From: Aphanomyces cochlioides
Taxonomy: Eukaryota; Oomycota; Saprolegniomycetes; Saprolegniales; Verrucalvaceae
NCBI GenBank assembly: GCA_019828595.1
Contig: JAHQRK010000019.1
Location: forward strand, 620,001 to 684,000
Length of the DNA stretch: 64,000 nt
Direction of reading: 5' to 3'
Shown: positions 1 to 11,096 of the stretch, in pieces
Layout of the letters: the number at the start of each line of letters is the position of its first letter
How positions within the stretch are numbered: position 1 is the stretch's first letter
Position numbers and translations under genes: made by a program
The notes under the pieces: generated by a model
The model's database searches: none
What the model saw: the letters and a program-made list of their open reading frames with translations, nothing else
Told to the model about the DNA's origin: nothing

Positions 1-728
1 GCTGAGGACGACGCGAGGTTTGCAAGTTGGTCGTCAAACGGAGGTTCGTTTGTGAGCACACCCAGCGGATTGTCGATAATATACATGGTACCGTGGAGAA
101 ATTCAATGACTATAGAGGCACCAGACGCGTCGTGCACCGAAATATGCAATGGTAGCATACGCAATGGACCCAAGCCAGCTTGGAATGCCAGCTCGACGTT
201 GGAGAGATCGATACCAGCCGGTTGAATGCGCTGAAGTCCCAATTTGACCTCGTCGACGGTGGCAAAGTTGCCTATTCACTGATTACACGAACAGTGGATC
301 ATCATCTTGAGTACCAAGGACGTAGCTGCACAGATTGCTGACTACAGGACGTGACTGATCGAACAAGTTTGGCGTCGGGTAGATCGTCTCGGTCATGTAC
401 AACCACGCAGCAGAGAGGCCTGGAGACGTTCAGAGAGCCACGAGAGAAAACGAATACCCTCGGTGTTCAGCCCATCAGTTGCAAAAGGCAAGGTGTGGAC
501 ATTGAACGAGAGAAAACCCAATTTGTTGGTCCATGTGAACCCACTCTGTTCGACAAACTCGGTTCCGACTGGGACCATCTCAACTGCTGTGGCGAGATCG
601 AGATTGAAGTCCATGGTCCTCGCAGAAATGACATTCGATGTCGAATTGAGGAGGAAGTCGCTGCAGGCCGTAACGGTGGCAGCAGATGCACCCAAGAGAG
701 CCGTCCAAGCAGCGATGCCAAGCGTCAT
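1..728 (-). CDS. Choloylglycine hydrolase-like (linear amide C-N hydrolase), partial
   Basis: N-terminal-nucleophile hydrolase of the choloylglycine hydrolase/penicillin acylase family, which cleaves non-peptide amide bonds; the substrate here is unknown. Exons (minus) 728-458, 419-315 and 271 to beyond position 1; introns 38 and 43 nt, GT-AG. Splicing restores one frame through family motifs: the likely nucleophile Cys directly after a signal peptide (CSDFLLNS), ISARTMDF, DGLNTEGLSAAWLYM and, near the window edge, IEFLHGTMYIIDNPLGVLTN. The ATG at 728 gives a signal peptide ending before the Cys, which suits a secreted Ntn-hydrolase. The longer open frame to 782 starts with TTG and was not used. 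The 3' end lies outside the window. Confidence 0.85.
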
Positions 729-877
729 GGCGTTGGCGGGTTCACAAAACGAAACTATTGATTTTGACAAATATTGCAACAATAGATGATTGTACTTAGA
801 TATATTTATTGTGTTGAAACAATATATTGTCCAATAATTTATTGGTAGCCCTTTATACGACGTTTTGAATCGCCTCG

Positions 878-3073
878 ATGCATGAGATCTGTGTCCAAGC
901 AGACGTCCATGTCTGTGCCGATGATCCCTCGCATGCCCCAGAGCACCAAGTAGAACGATTGTCGACTTTTGCGCATATTATGAAGGACAAGGGATTGGAT
1001 GTGGAGCTCATCCGCGTTGGAAATAGCCAAACGAGTTTGGTGCACACATATTTGTTGCTCTTGGGCATTTCGACTGCGTCCGTGGAAGAGAAGATCATAG
1101 CGGGATTACCCGAGGAATACAAGTTTGTCCAAGCTTTTCCAGGATCTGCCCGCACCCAGCAAGTTATCCTGGCTGTCTTGCGAGAAGCGTCCGTTGACGA
1201 CAATTTGTACCTTGGTGACGAAAACCTTGAACTTGCATTTCACGCACAGGAAAAACTCTTTCCACAACTACAAGAGCATATCCAGGTATATATGGCTGGA
1301 AATGACGTGGTATACCCATGGCCTAGGTCGCATTGTTTCCACTTCACAATGAAGACGCCCGGCATCACCTCATTCAAAAATGGCATTCAAATCCCATGTA
1401 TTCCATTCCATTCGAGTCTATACATTCGTACTTTGGACCAGAGCTATCCATGTACTTTGTCTGGCTTGGTACAGTGCTTCATTCGCTGAATCAAGCTGAC
1501 GATAATCTGTAGATTTCTACACGCGCTTTCTCATTGTTCCCAGCTTGTTTGGTCTTGGTCTCTACTTCATGGAATCACACGGCTTCAGCACCACTGCGTA
1601 TATATGGCCATGCACGATCATATTTTCAATTAGTACGTCTGTTTTCGTCGACTCGTGGAAGAAAACCCAGCGGAGCACTGAGTACAAGTGGCAATACACT
1701 CCTATTGAAGACAGTTACGCTGAACCACGGTACGCAAACTAATGGCTAAGGTGTGTGCCTAACAATTATCGGTGAAGAGCTTCCTTTGTGGGGGAATGGA
1801 TGCAAGATCCTATCACCGGACAGCTTATCTTTGACACCCCGCACTGGAAACGTGAGATTTCTTCTGTACTTTCACGTGGGAACTAACAGAGTCCCATCTG
1901 TAGGTCTGATGACTCGGCTTTTTGTCACGATGCCACTCGTTCTGCTCATGTGCGCATTTGTCTTGCTTTATGTCTTGGGCCTGGAGCTCTTCTACGACCA
2001 CAATCGGCACTGGTTTCCAATGTGCTATGACCAGAACGAACAAAATGACGTGGCGATCTGTGGTTGGATTTTACAAGGTCCAAGTGTGCTTAATGCCATC
2101 ATGATTGAAGTCATGGATATTTTGTACCTCCGCCTTGCTAGATGGCTCACCAACTTGGAAAACTACCGCACCGTACTCGCTTCAAACGAAATGCACGGTG
2201 ATTAAACTCCTCTGCCCGTAGGTGGCCGAATATGAAAACCATTTGATTGTCAAGCGCATGCCATTTCACTTTATCAATATCAATGCGTCGTTGCTTTACT
2301 TGGCGTTTGTCGCTCAAGACATGGGGCGGCTCCGTCGAAGGCTCTGGATCCTCATGGTTGGCATGCAATGCCTCGACAATGTCAAGGAAGTCGCCATGCC
2401 ATTTTTAATGGTCTGGTTGCACGGCGGTCTTCATCAGGGACATGCCAAAGACCACGTTCACTTGACAAAGGAAGATCGCGTCGAGCACATACTGCTCCAA
2501 AAGCAACAGAGCCACTACGCTGATACGTTTTCTGACTACAAGGTTGTTGTACTTTGCTTCACCTTGGCTTCATGGTAGTTTTCGAGTAGGAAATGATGAT
2601 TCAGTACGGCTACGTGACTCTGTACGCCCCTGTGTTCCCTCTAGCACCGCTATTTGCTCTCTTGAACAACGTAGTTGAAGCAAGATCGGATCTTTTCAAA
2701 CTCGTCAATGTCTACGGCATGCAGCGGCCATATGCCAAGCACGTCCACGGCATTGGTGTGTGGGAACGAGTGCTCTTCATGATATCTATCGTGGCTGTCC
2801 TCGTCAACTGTGGTCTGCTTGGCGTCTACCAACTGCCAAAATTGGCTCCTCAGCTCTCAGACGTGTACAAATGCTGTCTTGTCGTGGTACGTCTCGCATG
2901 GCCATACCTTGGTTGACTTACTCTAGCTCCTTGAACACGTCGTGCTCTTGATCAAGCTGTGCATCAATTGGTCCCAACCAGACATGCCAATCTGGACAGC
3001 GTCGGACGAGCGACGCAAGTACTTAAGCATGCAAATCATCCACATGAAGAACGCGTTGAAAAAGGCAGCATGA
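878..3073 (+). CDS. Anoctamin/TMEM16 family membrane protein
   Basis: TMEM16 proteins are ten-pass, Ca2+-regulated chloride channels or phospholipid scramblases; which activity applies here is not decidable. Eight exons: 878-1285, 1327-1468, 1513-1729, 1778-1851, 1904-2172, 2222-2542, 2590-2886, 2927-3073; introns 40-52 nt, total 624 aa. Visible family landmarks in order: VALFPLHNEDARHHLIQKW before the first helix, YFGPELSMYFVWL, the loop GEWMQDPITGQLIFDTPHWK, WLTNLENYRT-EYEN, the MMIQYGYVTLYAPVFPLAPL signature, and a lysine-rich C terminus. The ATG at 878 is the first after an in-frame stop at 866. The N-terminal regulatory domain is short (about 130 residues), so this resembles the compact fungal/protist type. 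All splice sites give one uninterrupted frame. Confidence 0.9.
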
Positions 3074-4014
3074 GTCTGTCGTCACGGTGAGGGTCTGTCT
3101 AATACAATGCTGTACAATTCATTCCTGTCGTTTTGGGGCCTCAGCAACTCGTACACACACAGGCATGGATCCTCCCTCGAGATTATCTCCATGACTTTGG
3201 ACAGTGGCAAGGCGATAGCACCTCACTCAAGTCAAGTGCTAGGATTGCAATTGTCACAAGTGATTTCGCTTAGCTAGTTGTCGCGATTGCTTGCCACGAA
3301 GTCGAGAAACGCAGGCCATACGAGGCACAACACAGGGAAGAGTTCGATTGCGTTGACCTTACGTGGCTTGACCGAGGCAGTATAAACACACGCAGCGACA
3401 ACCACTTTGGCTTTCCAATCGTTAACATGTTCATACAGACACGACTCGCTGTCACTCGCATCAAATTTGTGCTTGATCGCCAACTCCAAGTACCAGGCTC
3501 CAAAGATCAGGCTGATGAGCCAACTCTCTCTCTCTCTGCTCTTGGCATTCCTCGTGAGCATGACATCACTCGAGCTGCTAGCTCCATCAGCAAGCTGGCT
3601 CAGATTCAAACTTTCTGCCCTTGAAGCTCCGAACTTGCTTTTCATGCCGACCGACGGCCATGGCTTTGGTATCACTCTTTCGTTTGCAATCCGACACAGT
3701 TCGTAGCATCAATGAATTCACTGCGGTGGCTCACTTTTATACTAACAGTCTCGAGGCTTATTGTATCCATCGTGGTGGAATGCAGCAGGTTGTAGCAATG
3801 TCATGCGTCGATGGAACCTGAAAGAATACAACTTTGGTGAGACCAATCCAATGTGTACACTCTCCACGGAGGCAATGCAAGACCAGGAGAAGGTAGTTGC
3901 GTATGTAGCAGCGTATCTAAAAGCCAACGACAGCTTGGAATCGTGTCAAGCCGCGACACAAAGTCGAGGATGGTCGGGGAAGTTTTCCTCCACAGTGCAT
4001 TTTGCAATTTCCCC
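3074..4014. other. Intergenic stretch between anoctamin and permease 1
   Basis: Apart from a possible short minus-strand reading frame (3274-3645, listed separately) I see no supported gene, RNA or repeat. It must hold the promoter and leader of the downstream permease; no clear core element stands out. Confidence 0.4.
3274..3645 (-). CDS. Hypothetical short protein (uncertain)
   Basis: An ATG-started frame of 123 codons (ATG at 3645). The product has a Ser-rich N-terminal third, a moderately hydrophobic stretch (LISLIFGAWYLELA) and a hydrophobic C-terminal part (LFPVLCLVWPAFLDFVA). No family was recognised and no introns are needed. It lies between two plus-strand genes with no partner. A competing plus-strand frame covers the same region, so it may be spurious. 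Confidence 0.3.
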   Translation of the reverse strand: MKSKFGASRAESLNLSQLADGASSSSDVMLTRNAKSRERESWLISLIFGAWYLELAIKHKFDASDSESCLYEHVNDWKAKVVVAACVYTASVKPRKVNAIELFPVLCLVWPAFLDFVASNRDN

Positions 4015-5795
4015 ATGCTCGAGCACATCTTTCGCACCAAGCCGCTCCAGTACTTTGAGAACGAAGAAGAAAAGGATCAAGCATCGCGGGAACTTGGACT
4101 CTGGGACTTGATCGCCGTGGGTATTGGTGGCACCGTTGGATCGGGTATATTTGCCACGACGGGCGACATTATCAGCGGCGCCGCTGGACCTGCTGCCTTT
4201 GTGTCGTGGATGATCGCAGGCTTGTCTTGTATCCTGAGTGGCTTTGCCTACATGGAAATGAGCTCCATTGTACCGTCGTCTGGATCGACGTACTCCTTTG
4301 CCTACCATGCTCTTGGTGAACTTCCAGCCATGATCGCAGCATGGCTTCTCACGCTTGAATACGGCATGTCCAGCGCTGGTGTTGCGAGGTCATGGGCTCA
4401 AAAAGTCCAAGAATGGGCCGACGAAAGTGGCGGCAATTTTGCATGGCTCAACGACGTGTATTTCAACCTCCTCGCATTATGCTCCTCTCGGTGCTGGTTG
4501 GACTCAAAGGCGTGCACTTTGGAAAGCTCTTTATCAACACGGTTACGGTGACGAAAATCGGCGTTGTCCTCTTTATCATTCTCTTTGGGCTGTGGATATC
4601 GACGTCGAGCAACTTTGTTCCGTTCGTGCCGCCTCGCAACGCGACGACCGAGTCGTTTGGCTTCCTAAGCGTCATCCTCGGCGCTTCCCAGAATTTCTTT
4701 GGTTTCGTCGGCTTTGATGAAGTCTGCTGCATGGCGACGGAAACCCGCAACCCACGGACGATTATGCCCCGAGCTGTCATCGGCACGATCCTTGGCACGA
4801 TGTTCCTCTCGGCATTTGCATCCCTCGCCTTGTCTGGCATGCTTCCGTACGATATCAATGCTGGTGGGTTCGTCGCGCCGTACTCGTTTGGCGGTGCGTT
4901 TGACTACTTGGGCTACACGGCGGCAAAGTTGATTGTTCACATTGGGGAAGTGGGCACGATGCCAGTCGTTGTCTTCATTTCGTTCCTCATGCAGCCACGA
5001 CTCATGCACAATCTAGCGATGGATGGCCTCGCTCCTGAAATCTTTGGTCGCGTCGACGAAAACGGCAACCTCGTCTGGTGCACGATCCTCTCGGGCGCAT
5101 TTCATCGTCGTCACGCTGCTCCCTTTTCATCCTTGTGGAACATGATCACCTTTGGCATTTTGGTCTCATTCATCATGACCAATGCTGCGCTGTTACTTGT
5201 GCGCACTAGAGAAGCATCTCCCGTCACCGCCCCACGCCTGACTGCCGCGATCGTCGCGCTGTCTGGAATTGCCATGTTCACCCTTCAGAAGGGCTATATC
5301 CAAGCGAGTGAAGACAAATCCTCGATTGCCATCAAGGCGATTGCCATTTTCTCGGTCGCTCTGCTTATCGCGACGACTGCCATGGCGTGTTCCTGCCCGC
5401 AAAACGTTGGAGCTGGCGACCTTTTCCGAGCTCCGTTCGTGCCGTGGGTGCCCACCTTTGCCATCACTGTGAACTGGTTCTTGGTGGCTCAATTCGACAA
5501 CGCCGACATCACAAATGGCTATATCTGGATCGGCGTTGGCGTTGTCTCGTACTTCATGTATGGATTTAAGAACAGTGCGGGGCGGCGCAACTGGAATATC
5601 TCCCAAGCGGACTTGGAGACACAAATTTCCCGAGTCATGATGCGACGATCGACGTGGTCTCGCATGCTCGGCCAAAACGACGCGGGTTTAGCCGAGATGA
5701 CTACCCTGATCAAGCGTTCGTCCACGATTGCACCCGACACTCCACGCCGCCTTCGTCAAAAACTCTCCACGGAACGCGCTCCCTTGCTAGAATAG
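4015..5795 (+). CDS. Cationic amino acid transporter-like permease 1 (frame disrupted)
   Basis: APC-superfamily (CAT-type) amino acid permease, expected in plasma or vacuolar membrane. The start ATG at 4015 (MLEHIFRTKPLQYF) matches the start of the paralogue at 6842. Motifs: ELGLWDLIAVGIGGTVGSGIF in TM1, GPAAFVSWMIAGLSC, EMSSIVPSSGSTYSF, GFVGFDEVCCMATETRNP and MPRAVIGTILGT, with about 12-14 helices and a basic tail ending TERAPLLE. The frame breaks near 4472: against the paralogue about 19 bp are missing after FNLL, removing part of one helix and shifting frame. Around 5095-5130 a short out-of-frame segment appears to be bounded by compensating indels. No intron rescues the first break. Either a recent pseudogene or an assembly error. 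Confidence 0.8.
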
Positions 5796-6841
5796 GTTTA
5801 TCGTCCGAACTTTCAATCCAAAGTCGAAGATCGTGCCATCTTCCTGCATCTTATGTTGGTTCCGCACGTCTACACTTGCCACAGTTCATACTGGGACCAA
5901 CGGGCAGCTAGCCTACTCCGACAGACGACAGTCGAATCGAATGTCCTCGGCAGATTTGCCCAAGATTGGCATCGTCAGCTGCATGACAGATTCCGATCAG
6001 AGGCTCCATATTTGTGTGTTGGATCGTCGTGGCGGGAAGTCGTGGCTGTGAGTTAACAAAGTACCCATAAGTCAACGCTCGTCAACAAAATCGCCTCGTG
6101 CCTTGGGGATTCATGCGGTTGCGTCTGCAGCCAAGCTTTCAATCCATAAGACATTTACACCGGTGTCAATTTGCTGCGGGGGCATGACTGGAGCGCATTT
6201 CTCAAAGGCGCACCCAACATTTGTACTTTTCTTACACCTTCAGGCATGTGACAAGCGTCTGCTTATGATATGAGTTCCCCATCATGCTCGTTCTGGACTC
6301 CCATTGACTGGCTGCCATGGATTCCATGTGACAAGCAACATTTTGCAATTTACCACTGTTCAAAGTTAATCTCCGCTCCAGCGTTAAAGTCATAAAGTTA
6401 ACGCAACCAGGAACAGCTTGCTAGGCTGTCCTTGGCATATAAAACATTAATCATCAAGCTGAAGCACAACAGTATGCTTGACTTATCGCAATGGTAATGT
6501 CTTTAGCTGAGAATTCATAGTAGTTAGTGCTTATGGCTAGTATGATAACCTTAAAATTTTAACTTTATCCAATCAACGTAAAGATATATTACTATTTTTA
6601 GCCAATCATATCAATTATGTAGTCAAGTTGGTCAAACTGGTGGTAAATCATTAAACTGTGGAGTTTATGGTGAGAGGCTCTTAATGTCTTACCACATGTC
6701 AATGGCATCGTGTAGTAATGGCACGACGTGTTGTCCTGCATATGGTGCCTCTTTGGCGGACTGCACGAGCCACATCAAAAGGCCCACTTAATTCCGAAGG
6801 ATCTCATGTTCATAGAGGCGGACGGACGTGTCGCGACGACG
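5796..6841. other. Intergenic region between the two permease genes
   Basis: About 1 kb with no supported gene. The part near 6480-6640 is clearly AT-richer than its surroundings and contains several ATTA/TTAA runs. No repeat of the permease coding sequence is visible in it. Confidence 0.5.
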
Positions 6842-8552
6842 ATGTTCCAAAACATCTTTCGGACTAAGCCCATTGATGTCATCAATGCCGAAGAGCAAAA
6901 GGAAGAACTGCGCCGTGAACTCGGCCTCTGGGACTTGATCGCGATCGGTGTCGGTGGTACTGTCGGCTCCGGTGTCTTTGCCACGACTGGCGACATCATC
7001 AGCGGGGCAGCTGGCCCTGCTGCCTTTCTCTCGTGGATGATTGCTGGTGTCTCCTGCATTCTCAGTGGTTTTGCCTACATGGAAATGAGCTCGCTCGTTC
7101 CATCGTCGGGATCGACTTATGCCTACGCTTACCACGTCTTGGGCGAACTTTCGGCTGCGATTGCCGCATGGCTTCTTCCGCTTGAGTACGGAATGTCTGG
7201 AGCTGGTGTCGCTCGATCATGGGCTGCCAAAGTACAAGAATGGGCCCAAGAAGGCGGTGGCCATTATGCCTGGCTCAACGACGACTCTTTCAACTTACTC
7301 GGTTGCCTTGTCGTGGTCGTGTCCATGCTCATTCTTCTCGCGGGCCTCCGATTTGGCAAATTCTTCATTAATGCATCACCGTGACCAAAGTGGCTGTTGT
7401 CGTCTTCATCACCATTGCTGGATTCGCCGCCACCAAGTCGTCAAACTTTTCTCCATTTGTTCCCGAAAGAATCGACGGTGCCTTTGGTGTCCAAGGAGTA
7501 TTCCTAGGAGCATCCCAAGCCTTTTTTGGGTTCGTTGGATTTGATGAAGTCTGCTGCATGGCCGCCGAGACACGCAACCCACGCTCTATCATGCCCCGAG
7601 CTGTCATTGGCACCATTTTGGGAACGATGTTTCTTTCGTGCTTTGCCTCCCTCGCTCTTTCAGGCATGCTCCCATACGACGTCAATGCCAATCGATCGGA
7701 AGAAAACGCGATTCCGTACTCGTTTGCTGGTGGATTTGATTATGTTGGCTATTCAGCTGCCAAGTTGATCGTTCACATTGGTGAAACTGGTACGATGCCA
7801 ATCGTCGTCTTTATTGCATTCTTGGCGCAACCTCGTTTGCTCTACGCCATGTCTGTCGATGGATTGTTGCCCCAAGTGTTTAGCCGGGTGGATTCCAACG
7901 GCAACCTTTTCTGGGGAACCTTGTTGTCCGGTACTGCGCTTGCGTTGGTCGCACTTTTTGTGCCTTTTGCTACTTTGTGGAACATGGTGAGCTTTGGCAT
8001 TTTGGTTTCATTCATCATGACCAACTCGGCGCTTATCGTCGTGCGCACGCGAGAATCCTCTCCTCAAAAGTCCTACAGCTTGACCGGAACGATTGTCGCA
8101 CTCGGCTGCGTCGCCATGTTTGTCTTCCAAAAGTTGTACGTCGACAGGGGCAGCGAGGTCGGTCTCGTCATCTCGATGGTCTTTTGGCCGCGACATTCGG
8201 CGTTGCAGCTGTAATCTTCTTTACCTGCCCGCAGAATCAAGGCGAACCGAACATGTTCCGTGCACCACTTGTGCCGTTTGTACCCATGTTGGCAATTGTG
8301 GTCAACTGGTATTTGATTGCTCAGTTGGACGAGAAAGACATTGCGCGTGGTTGCATTTGGATCGCGGCTGCGATCGTCTCCTACTTTTTGTATGGCTTCC
8401 GCCACAGCGACGGTCGAACGGGATGGGTCAAGACGCTCAACCACGACGTGCTATCCCTGAATGAAGTCCGCCCGTCCATGAACTACATGGTCGGCACGGG
8501 CGACCTCAAGGCGAACCCGCTTCGTTCTCCATCCAAAGCGCTGTTAAATTAA
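6842..8552 (+). CDS. Cationic amino acid transporter-like permease 2 (two 1-nt frame breaks)
   Basis: Tandem paralogue of the permease at 4015-5795, same APC/CAT family and strand. Start ATG 6842 (MFQNIFRTKPIDV) aligns with permease 1; an upstream in-frame ATG at 6806 is possible. It shows the same TM1 signature (LGLWDLIAIGVGGTVGSGVF), the full FNLLGCLVVVVSMLILLAG helix that permease 1 lacks, and FVGFDEVCCMAAETRNP. The frame shifts by one missing base at 7373-7375 (between FIN and ITVTKVAV) and again in the T-run at 8182-8185 (before LAATFGVAAVIFF). The remainder reads cleanly to the stop at 8550-8552. Both breaks are single-base losses, one in a homopolymer, so sequencing error is a real alternative to pseudogenisation. 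Confidence 0.8.
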
Positions 8553-9310
8553 TCTCGAATCAATCTACCGTGTCGTTTGAAGATCCAAATCCAACCAATC
8601 AAAATACGACTTGCTTTTTCGAGTCGACGATGACATCCTTGGGGCCTTTCTTGCCCGCGGCGTGTTGCATTTGACAATTCGGTCGGTGACAATCGCGTAC
8701 AAGTGATAGTCCAAGTCGGTCGACCAGAAACGTCGTCGAGTGGATGCGATGTCGGTCGAGCAACATTTTCGTCATACGCGACAGGTCGAAGGGTGTAAAC
8801 ATATATTTGTTCCAGGCATTTTTTTCATTCCGCCAATCAAAAATCGCCAATTCCTGACCAAAAAAATATTCTTGTTTCTAATCTCGTGGACAGAAACCGG
8901 ACACGACGCCTTGAAAAAAATGCGAGTCTGTCGAACCAGGCAGTTGTCGAGTCACACGCTGTTCGTCTTATTCCACGCTGGTGTTCAGCATTTATATGGT
9001 CATTTTTTTTCTTTGAATGCGAACCGTCATGGGGAAAAGAATGGCCTTTTCATTTCGCGGGCTGGACGAACCACATGCTTCTCGCGCCGAATCGATCGAG
9101 TTCGGCAAAGACTCAATGTTGATCTCATTTACATACATTCTGACTATCTTGTCGCTGATTGGCTAGTTGAAAAGCAGGCACCAAGTAATTGTATACAAAC
9201 TTCAAGTAAAACGAAATCCACCATCACTCACGCCCTCTTGGTTGTCCAGAGTGACGCCAATGCCATGGTGATCAATCGCGTCATTTTCACTTTGACCACG
9301 ATCCACATCC
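8553..9310. other. Intergenic region with a possible minus-strand terminal exon
   Basis: A minus-strand open stretch at 8599-8850 reads like coding sequence (FDWRNEKNAWNKYMFTPFDL, then a CHRPNC pair and a basic tail) but has no usable ATG. It could be the last exon of a gene whose upstream exon I could not place. No convincing gene otherwise. Confidence 0.3.
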
Positions 9311-9805
9311 ATGATGGCATGCGCAGCAGCACCCGCTCCCGTTCATTTCCAACAGCATAATGAGTCGCCACTTTTTAAGATGGACTCGCCGATCATGACG
9401 ATCCGAGATTTGCTGAATCCACTCGACGACACAGTCCCACACGTTCCATCCTTCCGGGTTCAATCGCGCAAGCGACCGCTTGAAATTCGCCTACCGATGG
9501 CCCGCTTGCAATTTGCACGCACGTCGTCACGCAGCTCCCTTGCTGTGTCCCAACCATCGACGCCACTATCTTCAGACGACTCGACAGCTTCACCCAAAGT
9601 CGAAGCATCGACGACCCTGGCACCGACGCAATGCCGATACCGCAATGGCAAGTGCACCAACACACGAGCCACCAAGACGAACGGCCAACTTCACACTCTT
9701 TGCGCAATGCATCGACAACGTAATATTGCCAACCAGCACCGCGTTGACGCTCGACGAAGGAGCGAACGTGAAGCGAAGAAGCAAGAATCAGTCCGATACA
9801 TTTAA
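9311..9805 (+). CDS. Small protein with C-terminal Cys/His motif, hypothetical
   Basis: Single exon of 164 codons from ATGATGGCA. The N-terminal two thirds is Ser/Pro/Thr-rich and probably disordered, with a short segment MTIRDLLNPLDD. The C terminus carries a compact motif: CRYRNGKCTN, then LHTLCAMHRQRN, followed by a basic helix-like tail (RVDARRRSEREAKKQ). The C-x5-C-x(n)-C-x2-H spacing suggests a small zinc-binding, possibly nucleic-acid-binding element; similar short motifs recur in oomycete hypothetical proteins (family recall, unverified). Function unknown. Confidence 0.6.
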   Translation: MMACAAAPAPVHFQQHNESPLFKMDSPIMTIRDLLNPLDDTVPHVPSFRVQSRKRPLEIRLPMARLQFARTSSRSSLAVSQPSTPLSSDDSTASPKVEASTTLAPTQCRYRNGKCTNTRATKTNGQLHTLCAMHRQRNIANQHRVDARRRSEREAKKQESVRYI

Positions 9806-9862
9806 TTTACTTATGTGATAAGTGTTTATCTCGTTGCCCTTGTTGCTTGCGAATGGCAGACT

Positions 9863-10495
9863 TCATGCACGTGGTATTGCCCAAATCCAGCGTTTCTTAC
9901 AATAGGTACATATCATGGTCCTGCAACCAGACAGACGGTCTGTGTAGATGCCACAAAAAGGGCAAGGTTGGAATTTCCACTGAGTTGCAGCTAATTGCAC
10001 GAAGAGTTCATCGTCAGCCGTGCGATGACATTGGTACCGGCGAGCCGAAGAGAATGCATGATTTGGATCACCACATACTGAACAAACGACGCGATTACAA
10101 CCACTGCATGTTTCAGTAACAATCTTGCGGAGGCAATGAGGCTTTGGCACATTCACATATTGACAATGTCGACACACCAGAGAATAGCCTCGACGTTGGC
10201 GCATCGCATCTTTCACAAATCTACAAGCAGGGGGCGAAAGATTGAGCGACTTGACATGGCGAGGTTCGATCTTGTCACTACATGCTGGCAATGGACAACA
10301 AAGTTGATCAAAACTGCGACTACTTGCGAGCTCTTCTATCCACGTGCGAATACATTGATGGCAGTAAACATGACGGCATTGTATCGGCGACCATGTTTCA
10401 TTATCTTCACCACGTGAGCCTGCAAAGAGCGCAAGTTTACGAAGCCACGACAGTGGCTTTACGTACTCGTAGCAAATGCAGCACGTCGGTGGCAT
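9863..10495 (-). CDS. RBR-type RING/IBR E3 ubiquitin ligase-like protein 1
   Basis: Intronless, 210 aa, ATG at 10495. RING1: CCIC at residues 5-8, CRHVYCHQC, then CPLPAC. A middle Cys-rich IBR-like part (CRHCQYVNVP, CSGCNRVVCSVCGDPNH) is followed by a third motif CPFCGIYTDRLSGCRTMIC ending KKRWIWA. The SGC cysteine is placed like the catalytic Cys of RBR RING2 domains. RBR ligases pass ubiquitin from an E2 through a thioester on that Cys. Here the whole protein is just the RBR core with no accessory domain. It is a tandem paralogue of the gene at 11097-11717. Confidence 0.8.
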   Translation of the reverse strand: MPPTCCICYEYVKPLSWLRKLALFAGSRGEDNETWSPIQCRHVYCHQCIRTWIEELASSRSFDQLCCPLPACSDKIEPRHVKSLNLSPPACRFVKDAMRQRRGYSLVCRHCQYVNVPKPHCLRKIVTETCSGCNRVVCSVCGDPNHAFSSARRYQCHRTADDELFVQLAATQWKFQPCPFCGIYTDRLSGCRTMICTYCKKRWIWAIPRA

Positions 10496-11096
10496 CGAGA
10501 ATGAGCTCGTTTTAAATCGTCATCGATGCGATGTATCGAGACATCTCGATTGTCAACTGTGCGAACAGGAGGTATGTCAAACCTGGCCAATCAGAATCGC
10601 CCGAATGTGCTGTAACGCATTTCATTGGCTGGATTTGTAACGACGTTGATGAACTCTTGCAAGACAACGGTGGCTCAGATTCCAACAATGAAGGTGCCGC
10701 AAGTGTTATGAGCCATGTACAACCATTTCGATTATCTTGCACTGCACACGCGGCACTATATTAACCACACAGCGCAATGAGCTCACCATAGGGCCTCAAT
10801 CTATTGCTTGGTTATCAAGTTTTGGCATGGCTCGGTTGTGGCATACGCTGGGATGGTGAAAACTTTTTCGATCAACTGAGTAGTATTTCATTTCACCTAT
10901 CTCTTTCGGTTGTATTTCCTTTCAAAGTATCCGAGGTACGGTGGATGCAATGCCTTTAGGTATGTATTGCTACACTTGACCATGCCTTTGTGGAGCGCCA
11001 AATATAAGAGGGAAGGCAGTGACCTTGTGTTAGAGAAGGATTTTCATTCTGTAGACGAGACTTCATATTAGGGGGGGTGAGCATGTCGATCGTGCA
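10496..11096. other. Spacer between the two RBR genes
   Basis: No supported gene. It contains the upstream region of RBR 1 and the region downstream of RBR 2. Weak frames on both strands lack motifs. Confidence 0.5.

Noticed and set aside
393..782. Open frame starting at 782 as the full start of the hydrolase gene
   Set aside because: The codon at 782 is TTG; the ATG at 728 gives a signal peptide ending just before the likely nucleophile Cys.
4440..4560. An intron to explain the permease 1 frame change
   Set aside because: The available GT...AG pairs here either keep the wrong frame (a 54-nt candidate) or delete conserved residues; the paralogue shows a ~19-bp deletion instead.
8740..9360. 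206-codon plus-strand open frame
   Set aside because: No motif, odd composition, and it runs into the upstream region of the gene at 9311; probably chance.
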